A stretch of DNA of 13,567 bases from assembly GCA_964405325.1 (NCBI GenBank), contig CAYONM010000095.1:1-13567 (forward strand). Reading direction: 5' to 3'. Source of the DNA: CAYONM01 sp964405325. Lineage in GTDB: Bacteria > Planctomycetota > UBA11346. Positions 7,975 through 13,567 of the stretch are shown here, piece after piece. The position numbers and the translations under genes were made by a program. Within the stretch, counting starts at the first letter, position 1. Each line of letters opens with the position of its first letter. Under the pieces are notes generated by a model that saw only the letters and a list, made by a program, of their open reading frames with translations, was not told the origin of the DNA and ran no database searches.

Positions 7975-8982
7975 CTATTCCCGATACGCCGCAAAGCCCG
8001 GAGTCTCCACCTGCCGATGCACCTCGGCCGTACCCAGGACCAACAGCGCCTCGCAGTCCGCCGGCAGCAAGGCCAGACCGGCTTCGCCGAGCACGCTCAA
8101 CGCGGTGGCCCAGATATCCGCCTGCATGGCTGTGGGTGCGATCACCGTCGCCGAGGGCACGGCGTCGGCGGGTTCGGCGGTGCGTGGATCGACAATATGG
8201 CTGTAGTGTTTGCCCTCGATTTCGGAAAACCGGGCGTAATTGCCGCTGGTACAGACCGCGCGGTCCACCACCAGCAGGCCTTGCAGGAGGCCGTCGCCAA
8301 AAGGATCGCGGATCTGCACCGGCCAGGCCCGGCCATCGCTGCGCTGGCCCAGACAACGGACATCACCGCCAACATCCAGCACGCCAACGCATCCGTCGGC
8401 CAGCAGGCAGGCAGCTGCCTGGTCGATAGCATAACCCTTGGCCAAGCCGCCGAGATCGATGCACATGCTCGCGACCTGTTTGCTCAACCCCAGGTCCTGG
8501 ATGCCCAACTGCGACCAGTTGCTGGCAGCGCGAGCCTGTTCACGATCTGCAGCGCTGGGCAGCTGACCGGTCTTGACGGCCTGTTTCCACAATTCCAACT
8601 GCGGCCGACAGGTGATGTCGAAGGCGCCTTCGCTGGCTTGGTACGCCTCCCGAGCTGCCGCCAGCACGGTGAGGACCTCTGGCGGCACGGCCACCGTGCC
8701 GCCAGCCGCAGCCTGATTGAAACGGGACACCACGCTGCTGTCGATCCAGGTGCTGAAAATCGCTTCCAATCGACGTAATTCAGCCTCAGCCCGGGACAAG
8801 GTCGCCGAGGTCGTGCTGCTGTCTGACAGCGTGGTCTCGGCCACCAGCCGACAGCTGGTCCCCATGATGCCGGCCGGCTCGGACAACAGCAGGCGCGGAC
8901 CGGGATCATACCAGACCTGCAGATTGATCAGGCTCCAGGCCAACACGGCGCCAAGAGCCAGCATGATCAGCGCTCGAGTCAC
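7975..8982 (-). CDS. apbE: FAD:protein FMN transferase, ApbE family
   Basis: A 335-residue ApbE-family flavin transferase. The family uses FAD and Mg2+ to attach FMN covalently to Thr/Ser of target proteins, such as Nqr/Rnf subunits and FMN-binding-domain reductases, usually outside the cytoplasmic membrane. An N-terminal hydrophobic segment (about 4-20, ALIMLALGAVLAWSLI) would act as signal or anchor. Family motifs are IMGTSC (39-44), IDLGGLAKGYAID (175-187), GGDVRCLG (205-212), TSGNYARF (245-252), HYSHIVDPRT (259-268) and ADIWATALSVLG (288-299), with Asp289 and Thr293 in the usual Mg/FAD region. It starts with GTG and overlaps the stop of the 294-aa gene as GTGA (8979-8982), so translation is coupled. 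No flavinylation motif of the D-x-x-(S/T)-G-A-T kind appears in the neighbouring proteins, so the target lies elsewhere. Confidence 0.92.
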   Translation of the reverse strand: MTRALIMLALGAVLAWSLINLQVWYDPGPRLLLSEPAGIMGTSCRLVAETTLSDSSTTSATLSRAEAELRRLEAIFSTWIDSSVVSRFNQAAAGGTVAVPPEVLTVLAAAREAYQASEGAFDITCRPQLELWKQAVKTGQLPSAADREQARAASNWSQLGIQDLGLSKQVASMCIDLGGLAKGYAIDQAAACLLADGCVGVLDVGGDVRCLGQRSDGRAWPVQIRDPFGDGLLQGLLVVDRAVCTSGNYARFSEIEGKHYSHIVDPRTAEPADAVPSATVIAPTAMQADIWATALSVLGEAGLALLPADCEALLVLGTAEVHRQVETPGFAAYRE

Positions 8983-9863
8983 GGCCGTTTATCCGCCGGT
9001 GCGACCACCGCTTCGGTCCGGATGGCAGGTGCCTCCTCGTCGTTCAGGTCAGCTTCGTCCTCTAAGACCGCTTCCGGCTCGGGAGCCTGTTCGGTCTGCT
9101 CGGTGAGATCGTAGCGGTAGCGGGGGCTGGGAAGAGGTGGTTCCGGTTTTTCCGGCAAGGCGGTGTCCACCTGATCCAATTCCTCCAGCTGTTCAGCACT
9201 GGCCTGCGGTGGCGGGATCAAGGCTTCGGCAGCAGAAACCAGGAAATGTCCGCTGTGCACCGCACGGAACTCGCCCAGCGTCGTCACCGCAGCCGGCCGC
9301 TGCTTCAGACGGATGTAGGCCAACACCATATAGTACCATTCCCGCGGACTACGCTCAGCCGGCTCCTTGCCAGCCAAAACCCCCAACAGCGGCTGCCAGG
9401 CCTCACGCTCCACCAAGGTGGTCAAGGGCACCTGCGGCTGCATGGGTCGGGTATTGCCATCACCAAGATCGAGAAAACCACGCATCAAGCGCGACACGCC
9501 GTTGAGCAGATCTTCTGTCGGATCGCCCTCAGGTCCGGCAATGGCGACGAAATGCTCAGTCGTACCGGCAAACCAGAGCTTGGCGCTGAGCACCATATCG
9601 TCACCCGAGTGACGCTGGTCGACATGCACCAAGACCACGGATTGGTGTTTGGTCAGCTGCTCGGCCAGGTGCCGATCCGCCAGGATATCGGCCACTTGGA
9701 TGCCGAAGCCCCCCAGCCGCTGCTGCGCTTCCAGGCCATCGTACAGCTGGATGGTGCTGCCATGCTCGCTCCGCAGCACCTCGCTCAACTGCTGCGCCAC
9801 CGGCAGGGCGCCATCATCGTTCACCAACACCAACACCAACATGGCGGCCACGACCTGTTCCAT
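8979..9863 (-). CDS. Hypothetical protein with acidic, proline-rich tail, coupled to apbE
   Basis: A 294-residue protein I do not recognise. Residues 1-15 (MEQVVAAMLVLVLVN) are strongly hydrophobic but lack the basic residues of a normal signal peptide. Residues about 16-135 look like a mixed alpha/beta domain, with a strand-like SVVLVHVD (75-82) and SAKLWFAGTTEHFVAIAG (93-110). Residues about 150-215 are helical and may hold one TPR-like hairpin (REWYYMVLAYIRLKQRPAAV). The tail (about 218-294) is rich in Glu, Asp, Pro and Ala and probably disordered. The frame stays open far upstream to 10505 inside the divergent gene, but that part is a shadow. The ATG at 9863 has GGGAG at ideal spacing, and composition becomes plausible only from there. 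Its stop overlaps the apbE GTG start, suggesting a shared process. Function unknown. Confidence 0.75.
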   Translation of the reverse strand: MEQVVAAMLVLVLVNDDGALPVAQQLSEVLRSEHGSTIQLYDGLEAQQRLGGFGIQVADILADRHLAEQLTKHQSVVLVHVDQRHSGDDMVLSAKLWFAGTTEHFVAIAGPEGDPTEDLLNGVSRLMRGFLDLGDGNTRPMQPQVPLTTLVEREAWQPLLGVLAGKEPAERSPREWYYMVLAYIRLKQRPAAVTTLGEFRAVHSGHFLVSAAEALIPPPQASAEQLEELDQVDTALPEKPEPPLPSPRYRYDLTEQTEQAPEPEAVLEDEADLNDEEAPAIRTEAVVAPADKRP

Positions 9864-10037
9864 GATCATCTCCCAGAGGGGCTTCAGTCTCAGATGGGAA
9901 AGACGTTGTAAACGAGCGGCCCTGACCGTCACGGCTCGCAATGAACCAAGCCGCACTGTCCCGCGTTTTGCACTGGTTGTCGACTTGGCATCACCGGCTC
10001 GCGGTCTACGGTGCCAATCTGGTCGGGAGAACACGCC
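9864..10037. promoter_or_regulatory. Divergent promoter region between the two unknown genes
   Basis: 174 bp between divergent starts. Rightward, TTGGCA (9985-9990) and TACGGT (10007-10012), 16 bp apart, make a weak sigma70-like promoter about 26 bp upstream of the 517-aa gene; its ribosome site is GGGAG at 10025-10029. Leftward, TACAAC near 9910 could be a -10 box, with no good -35. Both are guesses from consensus matching by eye. Confidence 0.3.
9870..9874 (-). promoter_or_regulatory. Ribosome binding site of the 294-aa gene
   Basis: GGGAG on the minus strand, six bases before the ATG at 9863. A second in-frame ATG at 9869 directly touches the motif and is therefore unlikely to be used. 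Confidence 0.65.
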
Positions 10038-11591
10038 ATGAACACGCAACAAACGCCTCGTCACGGTGGCTTGATCGGCGCCGCCAGTTTCGCCATCGTG
10101 GCCATCATCCTCCTGGTGGCGGTGTTCATCGGTGATGTGGTCCGCGACAGCTTTGGTCGCCTGCCAACGCCAAACGATCCCGGCCTGCCGCCGGTCAGCG
10201 GGCAACAACCCAAGATCGACTTTCCTTGGATGGCCAGCCCCCCACACCTGCCCGAGTTGAAATCCGGCAGCCTGCCTTTTGGTGGTGGCGGCGATGCCAT
10301 GCAGATCATCCCAGCCACGCCTGAGACCAACACCCAGCCGGCCCGCGTCGTCCGCAGCTACGCCGACGAAAGCCAGGGTCGTCGACTCGCCGCCGAACTG
10401 GAGCGACACCTGCGCGGCCTGGATTGGGGGAAGGTGGAACAGACTGCCAGCCAACTGCAGGGCCTGGACATCCCCCCAGAGCTGCAGGCGAAAATCCGGC
10501 ATCACGCCCGTTCAGCGCGCCAGATCGAGAACCTGTTCCGCAAACTGGACGACGCCAGCTACGGCCTCCGTCGGCATCTCGCCACGCACCCCAACTGCCT
10601 GGAGATCACCACCCGCGCCGGTCAGACCGCCCAGGTGGTTCCGATTCGTTCCATGGATGATCACAGCCCCATCAACGCCGAGGATCCTGCCGCCTATGTG
10701 CAGCAGCAACTGGAAGCCGGCAATACCGTGACCGCCATGGACGTGAAGGGCATCCCCACCACCTATACCCGCGACAAAGTCGACACGGTCCGCGCCGCCA
10801 ACACCGCCGGCCTGAAGCGGGACAAACGCCAGGAATTCGCCAGCGTCCTGCGCAACATGGAAGCCCAGGGGCTGAAAGATGAAGCCATCGCCCTGTACGA
10901 TGCGGCACGTTTCGCCTACGGTTACGGCATCGACGAAGCCGTCGCCCGCTTGCTGGATCGGGCCCTGGTGCTGAATCCCGATCTGGCCGAACAAGTCCGC
11001 GAAGATCAGGCTCAGCCCCTGTTCGACAAAATGATCCAGGCCCTGGAAGCGGGTAACAAGACCGCCGCAGCCGGATTCCTGGCCAGTCTGAAGCGCAGCC
11101 ATGCTGACACCAACATCACCAAGCAGGCGCAAGCCTACTACGATGGCAACCTGGCCAGGGCCGCGGAAGTCGCCATCGCCGCCCGCGCCAAGATGGAGGA
11201 GGCCCGGCGGCAGGAATTGCAGCAGCGGCGCGAATTGGCCGAACTGGCCAAGGACCAGCGGCTGATCGCCGAAGTCGACGAACTGGAAGGGGTGATTCTG
11301 GCCGAAGCCGCCGCCGCCGCCGACCTGGTAAATGCCGAAGCGAGCGTCGAATTGGCGGATGGACTGTTCAAGCAAGGTGAACAGATCTACGCCCAGGCCA
11401 TTGCCGCCGGCAACACCAGCAAACGCGACGATCTCTACGGTGAATCCGAAGGCTGGTTCAACCGGGCCTTGAAGGTCTACAGCAAGCTGGTCCAGGACCA
11501 CCCGGACAACCAGGACTACGCCGCCAAGATGGTGCGCTGCAACCAGCTCCGCTACGGCAGCATCAAGCAACGGCGCAGCGGCGGCTATTGA
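10038..11591 (+). CDS. Membrane-anchored helical (TPR-like) protein of unknown function
   Basis: A 517-residue protein I cannot assign. Residues 12-31 form one transmembrane helix after a short polar N-terminus (MNTQQTPRHGG). Residues 40-105 are a Pro/Gly-rich, probably disordered linker that should lie in the periplasm. The rest is mostly helical: about 112-180, then 255-350 with TPR-like alternation (MEAQGLKDEAIALYDAARFAYG; DEAVARLLDRALVLNPDLAE). A Glu/Ala/Arg/Gln-rich coiled coil spans about 365-455, and a final TPR-like pair (WFNRALKVYSKLVQDHPDN) lies near 473-491, before the basic end YGSIKQRRSGGY. The ATG at 10038 has GGGAG eight bases upstream; an earlier ATG at 10011 only adds a hydrophilic stub. 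It is divergent from the 294-aa/apbE pair. A scaffold role in an envelope complex is possible but unproven. Confidence 0.8.
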   Translation: MNTQQTPRHGGLIGAASFAIVAIILLVAVFIGDVVRDSFGRLPTPNDPGLPPVSGQQPKIDFPWMASPPHLPELKSGSLPFGGGGDAMQIIPATPETNTQPARVVRSYADESQGRRLAAELERHLRGLDWGKVEQTASQLQGLDIPPELQAKIRHHARSARQIENLFRKLDDASYGLRRHLATHPNCLEITTRAGQTAQVVPIRSMDDHSPINAEDPAAYVQQQLEAGNTVTAMDVKGIPTTYTRDKVDTVRAANTAGLKRDKRQEFASVLRNMEAQGLKDEAIALYDAARFAYGYGIDEAVARLLDRALVLNPDLAEQVREDQAQPLFDKMIQALEAGNKTAAAGFLASLKRSHADTNITKQAQAYYDGNLARAAEVAIAARAKMEEARRQELQQRRELAELAKDQRLIAEVDELEGVILAEAAAAADLVNAEASVELADGLFKQGEQIYAQAIAAGNTSKRDDLYGESEGWFNRALKVYSKLVQDHPDNQDYAAKMVRCNQLRYGSIKQRRSGGY

Positions 11592-11595
11592 GCCG
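11582..11595. terminator. Hairpin spanning the convergent gene ends
   Basis: CGGCT-ATTG-AGCCG, a perfect 5-bp stem, covers the TGA of the 517-aa gene and the 4-bp gap to the UDP-glucose dehydrogenase stop. A second small hairpin, CGACC-ACC-GGTCG (11601-11613), follows. No T-tract is present, so termination here is only a suggestion from position. Confidence 0.3.
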
Positions 11596-12939
11596 TCAGC
11601 CGACCACCGGTCGACAACCGATGGGATAGACCGTCAGCCCCCATTCCTGCAGGCGTTCGGTATCGTACAGGTTGCGGCCATCGAAGATCGCTTTGCCAGC
11701 CAATTGCCCGGCCAAACGACGAAAATCAGGGCGGCGATAGGGCCGCCATTCGGTGAGCACGCACAGCACATCCGCATCATCGGTGGCTTCATACTCGTGT
11801 TCGACGTAGCGCAGGCCCGTCAGCTCGCCCAGTTCGCGCCGGGTGTTGTCGATGGCCTTGGGATCGTGCGCGCAGACCTGAGCCCCGGCCTCGATCAGCG
11901 CCCGGATCATGTACAGGGCCGGGGCTTCGCGGACGTCGTCGGTATTGGGCTTGAAGCTCAAACCCCAGATGGCGACCTTCAAACCGGTGATCGAGCGGTC
12001 CTGCAGCTGGCACCAGGCCTGCATTTTGCGGAACAACAGGGTCTTCTGCTCGTCGTTGACCGCGTCCACCGCGGCCATCAGGCGCGGCTCAAAGCCCACC
12101 TGCCGAGCCGTATAGACCAAGGCATTGACGTCCTTGGGGAAACAGGAACCACCATACCCCACACCGGGATGCAAGAATTGATGACCGATGCGCTTGTCCG
12201 CACCCACGGCCAGACGGACCTGACGGACGTCAGCGTCCAGGCACTCGCAGAGATTGGCCATCTCGTTGATGAAGCTGATCTTGGTCGCCAGCATGCAGTT
12301 GGCGACGTACTTGGTCATCTCGGAAGAGCGCACGTTCATACTGTAGATGCGCAGACCATTGCGGATGAAGGGCTCGTAGACATCGCGCAAGACGCGCTCG
12401 GCCCGGCGGTCGTCAACCCCGATCACCACCCGGTCCGGACGCATGAAGTCTTCGACCGCGGCGCCTTCCTTGAGGAATTCCGGATTGGATGCGACTGAGA
12501 AGGGGAGGTCCACACCGCGCGCCGCCAGGGTCTGGCCAAGCCAATCGCGGACCCGTTCGCAGGTCCCTACCGGCACGGTGCTTTTCACCACCACCACGGT
12601 GTAATCCGTGATGTGATTGGCGATGTCGGTGGCCACGGCTTCGACATAGCGCAAATCCGCGGCACCGTCCAGACTCATCGGCGTGCCGACGCAGACAAAG
12701 CAGGCCTCGGCCCCCTGCACCGCCTCGGCCGCGCTGGTGGTGAAATGCAGACGTCCGGCATGCAGATTCTCGTCCATCAGCTCGTGCAGGCCCGGCTCCC
12801 AGATGGGCACCTCCCCCTGCTTCAGGCGCGCCACCTTGTCGGCATCGATATCGACACAAACCACGTCGATACCCATTTCAGCCAGACAGACGCCACTGAC
12901 CAGACCGACATATCCAGTACCAAAGACGGCGATACGCAT
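11596..12939 (-). CDS. ugd: UDP-glucose 6-dehydrogenase
   Basis: A 447-residue cytoplasmic enzyme oxidising UDP-glucose to UDP-glucuronate with two NAD+, supplying precursors for capsule, exopolysaccharide or lipid A modification. The N-terminal Rossmann fold begins MRIAVFGTGYVG with the GxGYVG motif at 7-12 and the NAD-binding acidic residue at Asp30 (VVCVD). VGTPM (84-88), KSTVPVGT (119-126) and NPEFLKEG (152-159) are family blocks. The helix MTKYVANCMLATKISFINE links the domains. The catalytic cysteine is Cys266 in GYGGSCFPKD (261-270). The C-terminal UDP-binding domain has GLSFKPNTDDVREAP and ends normally. Length is typical of bacterial Ugd. The ATG at 12939 has AAGGGAG eight bases upstream. 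Upstream lies only repeat-rich DNA and a gene fragment, and no other polysaccharide gene is visible, so it may stand alone. GDP-mannose dehydrogenase is a relative but fits less well. Confidence 0.94.
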   Translation of the reverse strand: MRIAVFGTGYVGLVSGVCLAEMGIDVVCVDIDADKVARLKQGEVPIWEPGLHELMDENLHAGRLHFTTSAAEAVQGAEACFVCVGTPMSLDGAADLRYVEAVATDIANHITDYTVVVVKSTVPVGTCERVRDWLGQTLAARGVDLPFSVASNPEFLKEGAAVEDFMRPDRVVIGVDDRRAERVLRDVYEPFIRNGLRIYSMNVRSSEMTKYVANCMLATKISFINEMANLCECLDADVRQVRLAVGADKRIGHQFLHPGVGYGGSCFPKDVNALVYTARQVGFEPRLMAAVDAVNDEQKTLLFRKMQAWCQLQDRSITGLKVAIWGLSFKPNTDDVREAPALYMIRALIEAGAQVCAHDPKAIDNTRRELGELTGLRYVEHEYEATDDADVLCVLTEWRPYRRPDFRRLAGQLAGKAIFDGRNLYDTERLQEWGLTVYPIGCRPVVG

Positions 12940-12990
12940 GCTGCGAACTCCCTTGCGGTCAAGCGAGGGCAGGTCGTACCGGAGCTACCC

Positions 12991-13188
12991 TTACAGGGCA
13001 AGCGCCGGCTGATTGATCACATCAGCCGCTGGCGGTGAGCACTTGACCTGGTCCAGGGCGTGCCGTGCCGCCTGTCCCGGCTGATGCCGGGAACCGGGAT
13101 TGGCCCAAACCGTATCCTGGGCCCGGAGCCAGGCGTCCCGCGCTGCCGGTCGTAGCGGCGCGGTGGCGTTGTAGTCGAGGTAGATCAT
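12991..13188 (-). pseudogene. Truncated cysteine desulfurase (NifS/IscS-like) fragment
   Basis: A 65-codon frame whose first 48 residues match the N-terminus of class V aminotransferase cysteine desulfurases: MIYLDYNATAPLRP, then NPGSRHQPGQAARHALD, which corresponds to the family's GNPSSxHxxGRxAR block. After DQV (about position 13045) the similarity stops and 17 unrelated residues lead to a stop codon. Intact enzymes have about 380-400 residues and need a PLP lysine near residue 200 and a cysteine near 325, all absent here. The ATG at 13188 has AGGGAG eleven bases upstream, so the 5' end of the original gene seems preserved. The break falls about 100 bp before ugd, suggesting a deletion or recombination joined the two. 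It is probably not functional. Confidence 0.7.
13006..13028. repeat. Inverted repeat upstream of ugd
   Basis: Perfect 8-bp arms CGGCTGAT (13006-13013) and ATCAGCCG (13021-13028) flank a 7-nt centre, TGATCAC. It lies between the break point of the cysteine desulfurase fragment and the ugd start, 67 bp upstream of the latter. It may be an operator, an RNA hairpin in the ugd leader, or a scar of the rearrangement. There is no T-tract in either direction, so it is not a clear terminator. Confidence 0.45.
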
Positions 13189-13208
13189 GACGTCGCCCAC
13201 TCCCTGGT

Positions 13209-13282
13209 CATGCCGAAACAAAGAACATGAAAAACCCTGACATCAATCGGCATCGAGGTTGTCGTTTAATCATGCCGAAACA
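13209..13282 (+). repeat. Pair of 12-bp direct repeats
   Basis: CATGCCGAAACA occurs at 13209-13220 and again at 13271-13282, start to start 62 bp. The intervening DNA is A/T-richer than the surroundings. The first copy lies just upstream of the cysteine desulfurase fragment's ribosome site, and the second just before the long palindrome. They could be tandem regulator sites of the lost gene or a duplication made by an insertion that has since left. Confidence 0.5.
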
Positions 13283-13288
13283 GTATCA

Positions 13289-13449
13289 GGGCACCTCTAT
13301 AAACTCAGGTCGAGCCAGGCGCAGACGATTTTTGGTCCTGCCAAGGCGCTGGGGCTGAAGGAATAGCAGGGCTATTTCGAGGTTCCAGCAACGCAGGCAG
13401 GGCCGGAAAGCGCAAGTCTGGCGAAGTGCCTGAGTTTTTAGAGCTGGCC
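13289..13449. mobile_element. Long imperfect palindrome, MITE-like or palindromic intergenic element
   Basis: About 160 bp that folds on itself along its whole length. The outer arms are CTCTATAAACTCAGG (13295-13309) and CCTGAGTTTTTAGAG (13429-13443), complementary except for one base, with partial pairing extending to 13289/13449. Inner arms are AGAC (13323-13326) with GTCT (13416-13419), GGTCCTGCC (13334-13342) with GGCAGGGCC (13396-13404, one G-T wobble) and GCTGG (13348-13352) with CCAGC (13385-13389). The apex hairpin is AATAGC-AGG-GCTATT (13362-13376). No coding frame fits. Nested symmetric arms are expected of a non-autonomous miniature transposable element or a structured RNA. The GGAATAGC...GCTATT apex recalls intergenic palindromes I associate with environmental Gammaproteobacteria, but this is memory, not a search. 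Confidence 0.6.
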
Positions 13450-13477
13450 ATTACCCACAAGTCAGCCGAACCAGATA

Positions 13478-13516
13478 GCGACACAGAGAGGCAGTAGAGA
13501 CACAGAGGGTTGTCGC
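13478..13516 (+). repeat. CACAGAG-type short intergenic repeat (copy 2)
   Basis: Two copies of GACACAGAG (13480-13488 and 13499-13507) with a 19-bp period, bounded by the inverted pair GCGACA (13478-13483) and TGTCGC (13511-13516). The 10-mer ACACAGAGGG at 13500-13509 also occurs in the copy at 7835-7852 on the other strand, so the same repeat class is present twice in this window. Confidence 0.5.
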
Positions 13517-13567
13517 CATCAGCGCGCGCAGCACACCCACGGAGCGCGTCGCCATGCGGCGCAAGCT

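Larger units (their letters stand above)
13189..13567. other. Repeat-rich non-coding segment at the right end
   Basis: 379 bp without a supportable gene. From left to right it contains a pair of 12-bp direct repeats (13209-13220, 13271-13282), a long imperfect palindrome (13289-13449) and a CACAGAG-type repeat (13478-13516). The last 50 bp show nothing I can interpret. Confidence 0.6.

Noticed and set aside
7945..8778. 277-codon plus-strand frame opposite apbE.
   Set aside because: Antisense shadow; the ApbE motifs are all on the other strand.
9864..10505. Upstream extension of the 294-aa gene to 508 residues.
   Set aside because: The extra part is antisense to the 517-aa gene, has no family features, and the ATG at 9863 has a well-placed ribosome site.
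10512..11570. 352-codon minus-strand frame opposite the 517-aa gene.
   Set aside because: Gly/Val/Phe-rich translation typical of antisense to helical Glu/Ala/Gln-rich coding. No start signal, and the plus-strand protein has a transmembrane segment, a ribosome site and plausible composition.
13478..13516. CACAGAG repeats considered as a CRISPR array.
   Set aside because: Only two 9-bp units with a 19-bp period, no true repeat-spacer layout and no cas genes.
13038..13567. Search for a tRNA or integration att site beside the repeats.
   Set aside because: No tRNA-like cloverleaf, integrase gene or matching core repeat could be found by eye.

Overview
The window comes from a high-GC, diderm (Gram-negative) bacterium. 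The diderm call rests on a TolC-type outer-membrane protein, a lipoprotein periplasmic adaptor and a MacB-type inner-membrane ABC transporter. Affiliation is uncertain because no rRNA or tRNA gene is present. The adenylosuccinate lyase is of the animal/eukaryote-like type, which I associate among bacteria mainly with the Planctomycetota/Verrucomicrobiota side of the tree. The intergenic palindromes at the right end resemble elements I associate with environmental Gammaproteobacteria. Neither clue is decisive.

Layout. (1) 51-2094, minus strand: purB, then 226 bp downstream a complete bacteriohemerythrin gene with all seven iron ligands. (2) 2095-2417: a divergent control region with an 18-bp palindrome. 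(3) 2418-7644, plus strand: a tight three-gene operon for a tripartite efflux pump (TolC-like protein with a TTG start, HlyD/MacA-like lipoprotein adaptor, MacB-like ABC ATPase-permease), joined by two ATGA overlaps. (4) 7645-7974: a convergent, non-coding gap holding a hairpin, a possible decayed coding remnant and a CACAGAG-type repeat. (5) 7975-9863, minus strand: an unrecognised 294-aa protein translationally coupled through GTGA to an ApbE-type FAD:protein FMN transferase. (6) 10038-11591, plus strand and divergent from (5): a 517-aa, membrane-anchored, mostly helical protein of unknown function. (7) 11596-12939, minus strand: UDP-glucose 6-dehydrogenase, ending only 4 bp from the convergent 517-aa gene. 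(8) 12940-13567: a non-coding, repeat-rich segment with a cysteine desulfurase gene cut off after about 48 codons, a pair of 12-bp direct repeats, a roughly 160-bp long imperfect palindrome (MITE-like) and a second CACAGAG-type repeat.

Most genes are conventional: purine synthesis, export, flavinylation and nucleotide-sugar oxidation. I see no convincing new defence, mobile or regulatory system. The parts least explained are the divergent unknown pair around 8979-11591 and the repeat/pseudogene cluster at 12991-13516.
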